From: Nocardioides kongjuensis
GTDB lineage: Bacteria; Actinomycetota; Actinomycetes; Propionibacteriales; Nocardioidaceae
Assembly (NCBI RefSeq): GCF_013409625.1
Contig: NZ_JACCBF010000001.1
Span: 3,537,001 to 3,601,000 of the forward strand
Direction of reading: 5' to 3'
DNA: 64,000 nucleotides
The position numbers and the translations under genes are program-made. This document shows, piece after piece, positions 45,959 to 55,682 of the stretch; the first letter of the stretch is position 1; the number at the start of each line of letters is the position of its first letter. A model generated the notes under the pieces. That model saw only the letters and a list, made by a program, of their open reading frames with translations. It had not been told where the DNA came from and ran no database searches.

Positions 45959-46707
45959 GCACGTTCTTCCGCGAGTCCTGGATCGTCTTCAACCGCCAGC
46001 TGCGGATGAACCTGCGCAACCCGGCGTGGGTGATCATCGGCATGTTGCAGCCGGTCCTCTACCTGCTGCTGTTCGGGCCGCTGCTCGAGCCGGTCATCGC
46101 CCAGCTCGGCGGCAACAAGTACACCTGGTTCGTGCCCGGCATGCTCGTCCAGCTCGGCATCTTCGGGGCCTTCTTCGCCGGCTTCTCGCTGATCGGCGAG
46201 TGGCGCGAGGGCGTCATCGAGGCCGAGCGGGTCACCCCCGCGCACCGCTCGGCGCTGCTGTTCGGCCGCCTCTACCGCGACCTGCTCCAGCTCTTCGTCC
46301 AGGCCGTGATCCTCGTCGGCCTGGGCCTGTGGCTCGGCATGGACGCGTCGTTCGGCGGCATCGTCGTCGGCGTCGTGCTGACGCTGATGCTCGGCGGCGC
46401 CTGCGCGGCCGCGTCCAACGCGCTGGCCCTCACCACCAAGAGCGAGGACGTGATGGCGCCGGTCATCAACGTCGTGATGATGCCGGTGCTGCTGCTCAGC
46501 GGCATCCTGCTCCCGATGAGCTTCGGTGCGGGCTGGCTGGAGCGGCTCAGCGACTTCATGCCGATCCGCCACGTCGTCGACGCCGTCCGCTCCGCCTTCT
46601 TCGGCGACTTCGACGCCTCGATGCTGTGGGGGGTCGGCTGGACGGTCGTGCTGTTCGGGCTGGCGGTGTGGTGGGGCACCTCGGTGTTCAAGAAGGAGAA
46701 CGCCTGA
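45955..46707 (+). CDS. ABC transporter permease, DrrB type
   Basis: A 250-residue ABC-2 permease with six membrane helices (NPAWVIIGMLQPVLYLLLFGP first; VMMPVLLLSGILLPM near the fifth). It overlaps the ATPase gene by ATGA and would make the membrane part of a drug or lipid exporter. The exported compound is unknown. Confidence 0.9.
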
Positions 46708-46734
46708 CCGCACGCCGGGTGGCGCGGGACGGAC

Positions 46735-48558
46735 TCAGCCGCCCGGCAGGCCGGCGAGCAGCTTGTCGAGGTCGAGCACCAGGTCGGGGTCGGGCGCCTG
46801 GATCGTCGCCTCCTCGTCGATGTCCGAGAACTCGAAGTGGTCGACCTCGGACTCCTCGATGCGCAGGACGTAGTGCGGCTCCGCGACCCGGATGGTGAGC
46901 ACCTCGCGCTGCGAGCCCTCGGTCTGCTCGATCCTCACCGCCCTCTCGCCCTGGACGGTGGTGGTGCCGAGGTTCTTCGCGACGGCGTCCTCGCGGCCGT
47001 CGCGCTCGAGCAGCTCGTCGAGGTCGCAGAACGCCTCGGTGCTGTCGGTCATCGAGTCGTCGACGACCCACTTGTCGCCGATCAGCGGCAGCACGAAGCC
47101 CGCCGTACCCGCCCCGACGACGCCGTCCCAGAACTTGGCGTCGGCGCGCAGCCAGGTCGTGTCGCCGACGTGCAGGATGTCGGCGGTGCCGCCGGAGGTG
47201 GCGGAGGTCAGCTTGCCCTTGCAGTCGCCGCGCGTCGTGGAGACGACGTCGACCCGGACGGTGTCGCCGCCGTCGGCGAACTCGCCGCGGATCCGGGCGG
47301 TCTCCACGACCGACATGTCCTTCTGCGACGCCCGGACGATCTCCTTCGCGGGCTGCTCGAGGAAGGAGTCACCTCCGCCGCCCGGGTCGCTGTCACGGGT
47401 CACCAGGGCCACGGCGACGCCGATCCCGGCGGCCAGCAGCACGGCGAGCACGGTGAGGAGGAGCCAGGTCCGCAGCCCGGGTCCGGTCCGCCGTGCGGGC
47501 ACGGTCGCGAACGGCAGGGGCGCCGAGCCGGGCGGACCGGACGGAGCGGGCGGAGCGGGGGGCGGCGGCATCGTGGTCGCCGGAGCCGGCGGGGGCGTCG
47601 GCGTGGGCGTGGGAGCCACGGGCCGCGCGACCGGGCGCAGCGCAGTGGCACCCCTCTCCTCGGGTTGCGCGGCACCGGGCGTGACCGGGAGCCGCAGCGC
47701 GGCCTGCAGGTCGGCGCTCATCTCGGCGGCCCGCTGGTAGCGGTCGGCCGGGTCCTTGGCCATCGCGGTGCGCAGGATCCGGTTGGTGGCGTGCACCATC
47801 GCGCTCGTGCCGGCCAGCTGCGGGATCGGGTCGCGGACGTGGGCCGCGACGAGCTGGTACTCCGAGTCCCCTCGGTACGGCGGCCGCCCGGTCAGGGTGA
47901 CCCACAGCAGGCAGCCCAGGGCGTAGAGGTCGCTGACCGCGCTGGCCCGCGCACCGCCGTGCAGCTCGGGCGCCATGTAGGAGGGCGTACCGGCCGTCGA
48001 GGAGCTGAACCGGGTGGCGTCCGCGTTCATCCGGCGGGCGATGCCGAAGTCGGCGAGATAGGCACGCACCGAGCCGGGCCGCCGGCGTACGAGCACGTTG
48101 CCGGGCTTGATGTCGCGGTGCACCAGCCCTGCGTCGTGGGCGTCGGCGAGTCCGCTGCTGACCTGCTCGATGATCTCGAGCGCCTCCACCAGCGAGGGCA
48201 CCCCCTGGCTGCGGATCAGCTGGCCGAGGTCGCCGCCGGGGATCAGCTGGCTGGCGATGTAGAGGTAGCCGTCCTCCTCACCGTGCGCGTAGACCGCGAC
48301 GACGTGGGCCGACTCGAGCGAGGCCTGCGCCCGGGCCTCGCGGGTGAACCGCTCGCGGAACTCGGGGTCGTGCGCGAACAGCGGTGCGATGACCTTCAGC
48401 GCCACCTCGCGGCCGAGGTTCTCCTCCATCGCGCGGTAGACCACGCCCATGCCGCCCTGGCCGAGCTGCTCGAGGATCCGGAACCGGCCGATCCGGGCAC
48501 CGACGGCCGCGGGCTCACGCGGGCCGCCGGGACCACCGGGGCCGGAGGACGAGGACAC
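46735..48558 (-). CDS. Transmembrane Ser/Thr protein kinase with exported C-terminal domain
   Basis: A 607-residue Hanks-type kinase. The P-loop GQGGMGVVY (33-41), Lys55 in EVALKVI, catalytic HRDIKPGN (147-154) and DFG (170-172) are all present. A Pro/Thr-rich linker leads to one membrane helix (364-387), then an exported domain of about 205 residues (EIVRASQKDMSVVETARIRG onward; VGDTTWLRADAKFWDGVV), which I judge similar to LppX/LprG-like lipid-binding lipoproteins instead of PASTA repeats. GTG 48558. Divergent from the nSTAND-WD40 gene, a possible substrate or partner. Confidence 0.87.
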   Translation of the reverse strand: MSSSSGPGGPGGPREPAAVGARIGRFRILEQLGQGGMGVVYRAMEENLGREVALKVIAPLFAHDPEFRERFTREARAQASLESAHVVAVYAHGEEDGYLYIASQLIPGGDLGQLIRSQGVPSLVEALEIIEQVSSGLADAHDAGLVHRDIKPGNVLVRRRPGSVRAYLADFGIARRMNADATRFSSSTAGTPSYMAPELHGGARASAVSDLYALGCLLWVTLTGRPPYRGDSEYQLVAAHVRDPIPQLAGTSAMVHATNRILRTAMAKDPADRYQRAAEMSADLQAALRLPVTPGAAQPEERGATALRPVARPVAPTPTPTPPPAPATTMPPPPAPPAPSGPPGSAPLPFATVPARRTGPGLRTWLLLTVLAVLLAAGIGVAVALVTRDSDPGGGGDSFLEQPAKEIVRASQKDMSVVETARIRGEFADGGDTVRVDVVSTTRGDCKGKLTSATSGGTADILHVGDTTWLRADAKFWDGVVGAGTAGFVLPLIGDKWVVDDSMTDSTEAFCDLDELLERDGREDAVAKNLGTTTVQGERAVRIEQTEGSQREVLTIRVAEPHYVLRIEESEVDHFEFSDIDEEATIQAPDPDLVLDLDKLLAGLPGG

Positions 48559-48892
48559 GCCCCCTGTTCTACCGGACTTCTGCCCCAGCGCGACGTTGAC
48601 GAGGAGCGCGGCGCTGCCCGCCGGACCGACCAACCCCCCAGTTGTCCCCGAGAGCACGGACCGGAGCGGGGATGGAGCGCCGCGGCTCCTCGTGACCGGG
48701 CTCGCTCCCCCACGGTGCGAACCCGGACCCGATTCTCCCGGGCCGCGTGGGGGTGGCGGTACCAGCGGAATGGAGGACAGCCACGGACCCCGAGCGGTGG
48801 GTGAAATCTGTCGGCATTCGGCTGCGGATCGCCCACCGGGCCGCCATATTTGGCCCGCGCCGGGTTCCGCGGCGCGGGCGGAGGGGGACCGG
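48559..48892. promoter_or_regulatory. Divergent intergenic region, no gene seen
   Basis: A gap of 334 bases between the kinase and nSTAND genes. CGGGCCGCCATATTTGGCCC lies within 48837-48857, an inverted repeat CGGGCC/GGCCCG around an AT-rich centre, 36 bases before the nSTAND start. Both promoters should lie here; no coding frame is convincing. Confidence 0.45.
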
Positions 48893-51800
48893 ATGACCGA
48901 CACCGCGCAGGGGCCGATCCTCGACCCGGGCGGCTTCCACGGACCCGCGGACCTCGCCGCGGCGCTCACCACGCTGCGGACGTTCCGCGGGCTCACGGTG
49001 CGCGAGGTGGCTCGGTCGACGGGCATCCCGAGCGCGACACTGGGCGGCTGGTTCAGCGGCCGCCACCTTCCGCCGCACAGCCAGCCGGAGGCGTACGACA
49101 GCCTGCTCGACGCACTCGGCGTCCCGCCGGAGGAGCGGGCCGCATGGCGCACCGCGCTGCTCCGGCTGCGCCGGGTCCCGGGGCCCCGACGCAAGGACGA
49201 CGCGGTGCCCTACCGCGGCCTGGAGAGCTACGGGGTCGAGCACGCGGGCATGTACGTCGGCCGCGAGGCGGAGGTGCAGCGCCTGGTCGAACAGGTCGTC
49301 GCGCTCGCCGGTGCGGACGGGCTGCGCGTGGTCGCGGTCATCGGCCCGTCCGGCAGCGGCAAGTCCTCCCTGCTGAACGCCGGCCTGCTGGCGAGCGCCG
49401 CCGAGCGCGGCCTCACCACCGCGGCACTCAGTGTGGACGACGTCGCGGCCGGGACCGAGCCCGAGACCGACGACCGGGACGTGCGGGTGGTCGTGGTCGA
49501 CCAGCTCGAGCAGGTGCTGACCGAACGGTTCTCCGCCGAGGCGCGGACCCGGGTGCTGCGCCAGGTGCGCGCGTGGGCGAGCAGCGAGCGGACCGTGGTC
49601 GTCGTCGGCCTGCGCGCCGACTTCCTGGCCAAGGCACTCACCGACCCGTCCCTGGGTCCGCTGGTCCAGGCGCACCAGGTGCTGCTGACGCCGCTGGAGC
49701 GCGACACACTGCGCCGCGTGATCGTCGAGCCCGCGCAACGGGCCGGCCGCCCGATCGAGGACGAGGCCGTCGACCTCGCCCTGCGCGACGTCGCACCGGT
49801 CGACGACCCCGACGGCCTCGACGCGGCCAGCACGCTGCCGTTGCTCTCGCACGCACTGCTCGTCGCCTGGGCACGGGCGGGCGGCTCGCGGATCACCGCG
49901 ACGACCTACGTCGCGGCCGGCGGGGTGCGCGGCGGGGTCGAGACGTCCGCCGAGGCGGCCTACTCCTCCCTCGACGAGTCCGCCCGCGTCGCAGCGCGCC
50001 GCCTGTTCCGGATGATGGTGATCGCGGACGCCGACGGCGTCGCCCTGCGCCGGCCGGTCAGCCACGCCGACCTCGCCGACGACCCCGACCTGGAGCGGGC
50101 GGCCGACGCCTTCGTCGAGCAGCGGATCCTGACGGCTCACGAGTCGACCTTCGAGATCAGCCACGAGGTCGTCCTCGTCGCCTGGGCGCGGTTGCGGGGC
50201 TGGCTGACCGACGACCAGGGCACCCGGTTGGTCCAGCACCGGATCGCGCTGGCGACCCGGGCGTGGGACGCGCACGCCCACGACCCCGGCTCGCTGCTGC
50301 GCGGCACCGTGCTCTCCGAGGCGCGCGCCCTGCCTCCCGAACGACGCCAGGAGCTGACCGCTGCCGAGCGCACCTTCCTCGACGCCAGCGCCGCCGATGC
50401 CGACGCGGTCGCCCGCCGCGAGCGGCGCGGCCGGATCCGGCTGCAGGTGCTCGCCGCGTGCGCCGCAGCGCTCGCCCTGCTGACCGGCGTGACGGCCGCC
50501 TACCTGTTCGACGCGCGCAGCACGGCGAACGATGCCCGCGCCGCGGCCGAGTCCGCACAGCGCAACGCCCTGTCGCGCCAGGTCGCAGCGGAGGCCCGGC
50601 TGACGCGCGACACGGACCCGTCGATCGCGGCCCAGCTCGCCGCGGCGGCGTACCGGATCAGCCCGACCCCTGAGGCCCGTTCCGCACTGCTGGAGGCGAC
50701 CGGCGAACCGATGGTCACCCGCCTGACGGGGCCGGAGGGCCCCAGTCGCGCGATCGTCTCCCCGGACGGGCGGACCCTGGCGATCGCGCTCGCGGACGGC
50801 ACGGTCCGCTTCCACGACATCGGCGCCGACGGCCGGCCCTCGCGCACGCTCGCGCAGCAGGTGCAGGTGGACGACGGCCAGCTCTACGCCTCGGCCTACA
50901 GCGAGGACGGTCGCCTGCTCGCCGTCGGCAGCGCGTCCGGCAAGGTCGCCCTCTACGACGTCTCCTCGAGCCGTGCCGTGGCCGTCGCGACAGCGTCGGT
51001 CGAGGACTCCGCGATCCTGGCCCTGCTGGTGCACGACGGCGTCGTCTACGCCGGCACCGGCGCCGGGCTGCTGCGCTGGCGCATCGGGGACGGCGAGCTC
51101 GTCGCCCTTCCCGCCACGCCGGCGCACGACGCGACGGTCGCCTCGCTCGCACTCGCCCCCGACGGCCGCCTGGTGACCGGCAGCAACGACGGCACGGCCC
51201 GCGTGTGGCAGGTCGGGACGAAGCGGTTGCACGAGATCCGCTCGTTCTCCGTCGGCAGCCCCACCACCACGGTCACCGCCGCTGCCGTCTCCCCCGACGG
51301 CAGGCTGCTCGCCACCGGCTCCAAGGACAAGGCGGTCCGGGTCTGGGACCTGGCCGGCGACCGGGCCGAGCCGCTGCAGGAGCTCGAGGGCGCGGGATCG
51401 TGGGTCAACGCCGTCGCCTGGACACCCGACGGGAGCCAGCTGGCCGCCGGCGCGTCCGGGGCCAACCTGCTGGTGTGGACTGCCGACACCTGGCGCCGGG
51501 TCGCCGACATCGAGCCCACCGCGAACATCGGATCGATCACCTACAGCCCCGACGGCGAGATGCTGGTGACCAGCTCCACCGACGGATCCACCCGGTTCTG
51601 GCCGCGCCACCCCGCCGCTCCGACGACCGCCTTCGGTGACACCGTCTGGAACCTCGGCACCCCCGACACCGGCGTCCTCTACGCGAGCACCGGCTCCGCC
51701 GATCCCGTCATCCGGCGTTTCGACGTCACCGACCCCGCCGCACCGGTGCTCGACGGCGCTCCGTACGCCGCACCGGCGGCCGCCGCACTGAGCGGCTCGG

Positions 51801-52630
51801 CCTCGGTCTCGCGTGACGGCAGCCTCCTGGCGGGCGGCACCAACGCCGGCGAGCTCGCCGTGTGGCGCACGGACGGACCGCGCGACCAGCCGGTCGTCGT
51901 CCCGGTGGCGACGGACCTGGTCGAGGCCACGACCTTCTCCGCCGACGGCGCCACCGTCGCCGTGGCGTCCGACGACGGCACCGTCACCCTGGTCGACGTC
52001 ACCGGCGAGACGCCGCGCACGGTCCGGTCGCTGGAGGTCGGGACGATCGTCCTCAGCGTCGGGTTCAGCCCGGACGGCCGCCTCGTCGCGGCCGGCGGAG
52101 CCGACAACCTGCTGCACCTGTACCGGGTCGCCGACGGCAAGGAGCTGGCGACGATGACGTTCGACAACTACGTCTACGGGACCGCGTTCAGCCCCGACAG
52201 CACGCTGCTGGCCGCCGGCAGCACCGACCGCACGGTCCAGGTCTGGGACGTCACGCGCCCCGACGAGCCGCGGCGCATCGGCAAGGCGCTGACCGGACCG
52301 AGCTCGACCGTGTTCCTGGTCGCGTGGAGCCCTGACGGCTCCCGTCTCGCCGGCGCCTCCCAGGACGGATCGGTGTGGTTGTGGGACCGCGACGGCGGGA
52401 CCTTCCGTGCCCGGGCCAGCATCGCCAACCTGGGCTCGGGCGCGGTCAGCGTCGGGTGGCTCGCGAACGGGGAGGCGCTCGCTGCCGGCGGTCTCGGCGG
52501 GACCCTGCGCACCTGGACCTCCGACCCGGAGCTGGCGATCGACCAGATCTGCGCGCGCAGCGGCACCCTGATGACCCGTGGGGAGTGGGACCGCCACGTG
52601 CCGGGTTCGGAGCCGATCGCCCCGTGCTGA
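48893..52630 (+). CDS. HTH-nSTAND-transmembrane-WD40 protein
   Basis: A 1245-residue signal-processing protein. An XRE-like HTH occupies residues 20-75 (LTVREVARSTGIPSATLGGWF). An nSTAND NTPase follows, with Walker A GPSGSGKS (151-158) and VVVVDQLEQVL as Walker B, then a winged-helix segment (EISHEVVLVAWARLRGWL), one membrane helix (about 516-538) and a C-terminal beta-propeller of about 13 WD40-like repeats (600-1235, recurrent SPDGRLLATGS). STAND NTPases act as ligand-triggered switches. ATG 48893 follows GGAGGGGGA. The membrane helix would put the propeller outside the cell if the HTH is inside. Ligand unknown. Confidence 0.87.
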   Translation: MTDTAQGPILDPGGFHGPADLAAALTTLRTFRGLTVREVARSTGIPSATLGGWFSGRHLPPHSQPEAYDSLLDALGVPPEERAAWRTALLRLRRVPGPRRKDDAVPYRGLESYGVEHAGMYVGREAEVQRLVEQVVALAGADGLRVVAVIGPSGSGKSSLLNAGLLASAAERGLTTAALSVDDVAAGTEPETDDRDVRVVVVDQLEQVLTERFSAEARTRVLRQVRAWASSERTVVVVGLRADFLAKALTDPSLGPLVQAHQVLLTPLERDTLRRVIVEPAQRAGRPIEDEAVDLALRDVAPVDDPDGLDAASTLPLLSHALLVAWARAGGSRITATTYVAAGGVRGGVETSAEAAYSSLDESARVAARRLFRMMVIADADGVALRRPVSHADLADDPDLERAADAFVEQRILTAHESTFEISHEVVLVAWARLRGWLTDDQGTRLVQHRIALATRAWDAHAHDPGSLLRGTVLSEARALPPERRQELTAAERTFLDASAADADAVARRERRGRIRLQVLAACAAALALLTGVTAAYLFDARSTANDARAAAESAQRNALSRQVAAEARLTRDTDPSIAAQLAAAAYRISPTPEARSALLEATGEPMVTRLTGPEGPSRAIVSPDGRTLAIALADGTVRFHDIGADGRPSRTLAQQVQVDDGQLYASAYSEDGRLLAVGSASGKVALYDVSSSRAVAVATASVEDSAILALLVHDGVVYAGTGAGLLRWRIGDGELVALPATPAHDATVASLALAPDGRLVTGSNDGTARVWQVGTKRLHEIRSFSVGSPTTTVTAAAVSPDGRLLATGSKDKAVRVWDLAGDRAEPLQELEGAGSWVNAVAWTPDGSQLAAGASGANLLVWTADTWRRVADIEPTANIGSITYSPDGEMLVTSSTDGSTRFWPRHPAAPTTAFGDTVWNLGTPDTGVLYASTGSADPVIRRFDVTDPAAPVLDGAPYAAPAAAALSGSASVSRDGSLLAGGTNAGELAVWRTDGPRDQPVVVPVATDLVEATTFSADGATVAVASDDGTVTLVDVTGETPRTVRSLEVGTIVLSVGFSPDGRLVAAGGADNLLHLYRVADGKELATMTFDNYVYGTAFSPDSTLLAAGSTDRTVQVWDVTRPDEPRRIGKALTGPSSTVFLVAWSPDGSRLAGASQDGSVWLWDRDGGTFRARASIANLGSGAVSVGWLANGEALAAGGLGGTLRTWTSDPELAIDQICARSGTLMTRGEWDRHVPGSEPIAPC

Positions 52631-52710
52631 GCCTGCCCGGCTCCGGGGTCCACGAAAGCGAGGACGCCGGACGCACTGCGGACGATCGGCGCCGCACCTA
52701 GCATCGGGGC

Positions 52711-54894
52711 GTGACGGGGACCCCGATGGCGACGCGCGACTTCGCCGCGTCGGTCGAACGGGGACTCCACATCGCCATCGGCGTCGTCATCCTCGCCAAG
52801 ACGACGGTGTTCGCCTCGGCCCTGACCGCGCGGACGTCGTACGACGCCCGCGACGTCCTGCTCTCCCTGGCCGTGGTCGCGTGCGTGGGCACCGCCGGCG
52901 TGCGCTGCGTGCTCGGTCGGCCCGGCCGAGTGGACGTGGTGCTGTGCACGCTCGCGATGGTCGCCGGCGCCCTGCTGCACCAGGGCACGGTCCCGCTCGC
53001 GGGCGCGGCCGACTCGCCGATCATCCACCTCGTCGAGCCGATGCTGCTCGTGGTGGCCGCCCGGCTGCCGGCCGCGACGATCCTCACGGTGGCCGGCCTG
53101 TACGTCCTGCTGCGCTGGGAGACCGGCCGCACCGCCGTGTCGCTGTACTACGGCGTGCAGGAGGCAGCGTTCATCACCGGCACCGTGCTCGCGGTGTTCG
53201 TGCTCGTCGGCCTGATGCGACGCACGTCCGCGCGCGCCGAGGAGGCGCTGCGCGCGGAGGGTGCCCGCCAGGCCGCCGAGGACGACCGGGCCGGGGTCGA
53301 GGCGACCGCGTTCGTGCACGACGACCTGGTCCCGGCGCTGCTCTCCGTCGCGAGCCTGCCCCGCGCCGAGCCCACCCTGGCCGCGGCGGCCGACGCGCTG
53401 GACGGGCTCAGCACCCGGACGCCGACCTGGTCGCGGGCACAGCTGGCCGAGCAGGTCCGGGCCGCGGCGGACAGCAGCGGACTCGACGTCCTCCTGGTCG
53501 TGCGGGGCCGGCGGACCGCCGTACCCGAGGACGTGCGCGACGCCCTCGTCGGCGCCGTCCGGGAGGCCCTGCGCAACGTGGCCCGGCACAGCGGCGGGCA
53601 CCGGGCGACGATCACCCTCACGCAGCGACCGGGCCGGGTCCGGCTCACCGTCGAGGACGCCGGCGTGGGCTTCGTGGTCACGCCGGGCGTGGGCCTCCGC
53701 GTGGCGGTCACCGGACGGGTCGAGGCTGCGGGCGGTACCGCGCTGGTCACGAGCACCCCCGGCGCCGGCACGATCGTCACCCTGGACTGGCACGCCCACC
53801 GGGTCGCCCGGCTCCTCGGCCTCTCCGCCGACACCGACACCTTCGCCCGGGCGGCCGTCGGTCAGCCCGGGCAGGCGGCGCTGCGGATGTGCGGGGTCCT
53901 GATGGCCGGGTACGCCGTCTCCGGGCTCCTGCTCGCGTTCGACGGCGTGCGCCAACCAGCGACCTGGGCCGGTGCCGCGGTCGTCGCGGTCCTGGCCGCC
54001 GGTCTCGCGCGACGCATCGACCGCGGCCCCGTGTCGGCCGCCACCCTCGTCGTCGGCGGCCTGGTCCCTGCCGCGGTGCTCACCCTCGTGCTTCCCACCG
54101 TCCCGGCCGGTGGCCTCGGCGGGCTGGAGTCGTGGATCGTGGAGTTCACCGCGCTGCCGGCGATGGTGCTCGCCTGGACCGCCTCGCTGCGGGTGGTCGC
54201 CCTGCTCCTCGTGCCCAACGGGATCGCGATCACGGTGGTCGCCCTCCAGGCGGGCGTTGCGGCGCCGGACCTCCCGCACCTGCTCTTCGTCCAGCCGCTC
54301 AACACCTTCTTCGTCGCCGTGATCATCGGCGTGTGCCGTCGCGCCGGCCTGGTCCTCGCCGGCATCAGCACCAGCCCCGTACGAGACCGCGGCGACGCCG
54401 CCCGCAGCCTCCTCGGCCCGCTGCTGCCCGAGGTCGAGCGCACCCTCGCCAGACCGACCTGCACCGAGACCGCGGCCGGTGCCGCCGTGCTGGCCCACTC
54501 CGTGCGCGACTGCCTCTACCTCCCCGGCCCGACCCACCTGGCGCTGCGCGAGGAGCTGCACCAGCTGCGCCGGACCGGCACCCACGTCGTCGTCACCCTC
54601 CACCAGGACCTGGCCACGAGCGCGACCCTGGCCAGCGCGGTCGCCGTGCTGCGGGCCCTCGCCCCCGGCCGGGTGACGCTCTCCGGCACGGCCCTGCAGA
54701 CCAGCCTGGTCGTCGTACCCGCGGTTCCGGTCGCCGCCGCCGACGCCCTCACGGCCGCGTTGCCCCGGACCTGGGTGGCGACCTTGGACCCCGACGCGAC
54801 GCTGCTGACCGGGCCGCCCGGGGAGCTCGAGGTCGAGGCGCTCAGCCTGGACCCGCCGGGGGGCGGCACGGCGGGTGTCACCCCCGTGGCGTGA
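52711..54894 (+). CDS. Second two-module membrane sensor kinase
   Basis: A 727-residue histidine kinase with the same plan as the one at 9073: membrane helices (20-170), a His box (TAFVHDDLVPALLSV, His203), a HATPase (N-box VREALRNVARHSGG with Asn289; DAGVGF 316-321), then a second membrane block (about 380-560) and a C-terminal module without ATP motifs. GTG 52711 start; ATG 52726 is an alternative. It converges on the NarL-type regulator at 54928, its likely partner. Signal unknown. Confidence 0.78.
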   Translation: MTGTPMATRDFAASVERGLHIAIGVVILAKTTVFASALTARTSYDARDVLLSLAVVACVGTAGVRCVLGRPGRVDVVLCTLAMVAGALLHQGTVPLAGAADSPIIHLVEPMLLVVAARLPAATILTVAGLYVLLRWETGRTAVSLYYGVQEAAFITGTVLAVFVLVGLMRRTSARAEEALRAEGARQAAEDDRAGVEATAFVHDDLVPALLSVASLPRAEPTLAAAADALDGLSTRTPTWSRAQLAEQVRAAADSSGLDVLLVVRGRRTAVPEDVRDALVGAVREALRNVARHSGGHRATITLTQRPGRVRLTVEDAGVGFVVTPGVGLRVAVTGRVEAAGGTALVTSTPGAGTIVTLDWHAHRVARLLGLSADTDTFARAAVGQPGQAALRMCGVLMAGYAVSGLLLAFDGVRQPATWAGAAVVAVLAAGLARRIDRGPVSAATLVVGGLVPAAVLTLVLPTVPAGGLGGLESWIVEFTALPAMVLAWTASLRVVALLLVPNGIAITVVALQAGVAAPDLPHLLFVQPLNTFFVAVIIGVCRRAGLVLAGISTSPVRDRGDAARSLLGPLLPEVERTLARPTCTETAAGAAVLAHSVRDCLYLPGPTHLALREELHQLRRTGTHVVVTLHQDLATSATLASAVAVLRALAPGRVTLSGTALQTSLVVVPAVPVAAADALTAALPRTWVATLDPDATLLTGPPGELEVEALSLDPPGGGTAGVTPVA

Positions 54895-54927
54895 CCGCGA
54901 CGCAGGCAGCCCCCGGTGGATCCCGCT

Positions 54928-55575
54928 TCAGCCGTCCAGGTGCCCGTCGGCCCGTGCCCGGCTGATCAGGCCGTGCACGTTGCCCGTCTCGACCCCACCC
55001 TCGCGGTAGGCCTTGGCGGCGCGGGCGAGGTGCTCGCGCACGGTGACCTCGCCGATCCCGAGCTGGCGGGCGACCAGGCGGTAGGGCAGGCCGGCGCTGA
55101 CCGCACGCAGGATCTCGATCTGCCGCGGCGAGAGTCGGGCGCCGACGTCCTCGTCGGACAGCAGCATCGTCGCCAGCTGGCTCGAGCAGGCCAGGTCGCC
55201 CGCCACCGCGTCGCGGATGGACTGGGCGATCGACTCGACCGGGTCCACCTTGAGGATCAGTCCCGCTGCACCCGCGTCGATCGCACGGCGTACCGGCACC
55301 GGCCGCTCCTCGGCGGTGAACAGCACCACCACCAGCCCGTGGGCCACCAAGGTCGCCACCGTCTCGTCGGCTGCCGGCTGCCCGGGGATCCGCATGTCGA
55401 GCAGGACGACGTCGAGCCCGTCGGGGGCTCGCGCCAGGAGCTCCTCGGCCGATCCCGCGATCGCCACCAGCCGCATGTCGGGTGCGGTCTCGGCGAAGGC
55501 TGCGCCGAGCCCCAGCAGCACCACGGGGTGGTTGTCGATCGCACCCACCCTGATCACCCGGCCCCCCGACGTCAT
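54928..55575 (-). CDS. NarL-type response regulator
   Basis: A 215-residue response regulator. Receiver phospho-acceptor Asp60 in VVLLDMRIPGQ; Lys in LILKVDP; LuxR HTH LSPRQIEILRAVSAGLPYRLVARQLG. ATG 55575. It is not closely related to the two paralogous regulators elsewhere in the window. It lies tail to tail with the two-module kinase, 33 bases apart. Confidence 0.87.
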   Translation of the reverse strand: MTSGGRVIRVGAIDNHPVVLLGLGAAFAETAPDMRLVAIAGSAEELLARAPDGLDVVLLDMRIPGQPAADETVATLVAHGLVVVLFTAEERPVPVRRAIDAGAAGLILKVDPVESIAQSIRDAVAGDLACSSQLATMLLSDEDVGARLSPRQIEILRAVSAGLPYRLVARQLGIGEVTVREHLARAAKAYREGGVETGNVHGLISRARADGHLDG

Positions 55576-55631
55576 GGGCGCGATTATTCGCGGCGGCCCG
55601 ACCCGGCGTGCCCGAAATCCGCCGTTGTCCG

Positions 55632-55671
55632 CGTACGAGCCTGTCCGGACTTCCCCGTACAGGCCCGTACG
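55632..55671. promoter_or_regulatory. Large dyad upstream of the response-regulator gene
   Basis: CGTACGAGCCTGT and ACAGGCCCGTACG form a 13-base dyad with one mismatch and a 14-base centre, 57 bases upstream of the regulator start and 12 bases after the MMPL stop. It may be an operator for the regulator or a terminator for MMPL. Confidence 0.5.
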
Positions 55672-55682
55672 CACGCTCAGGT

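Noticed and set aside
48569..52597. Frame of 1342 codons opposite the nSTAND-WD40 gene
   Set aside because: Repetitive content is explained by the WD40 repeats on the plus strand.
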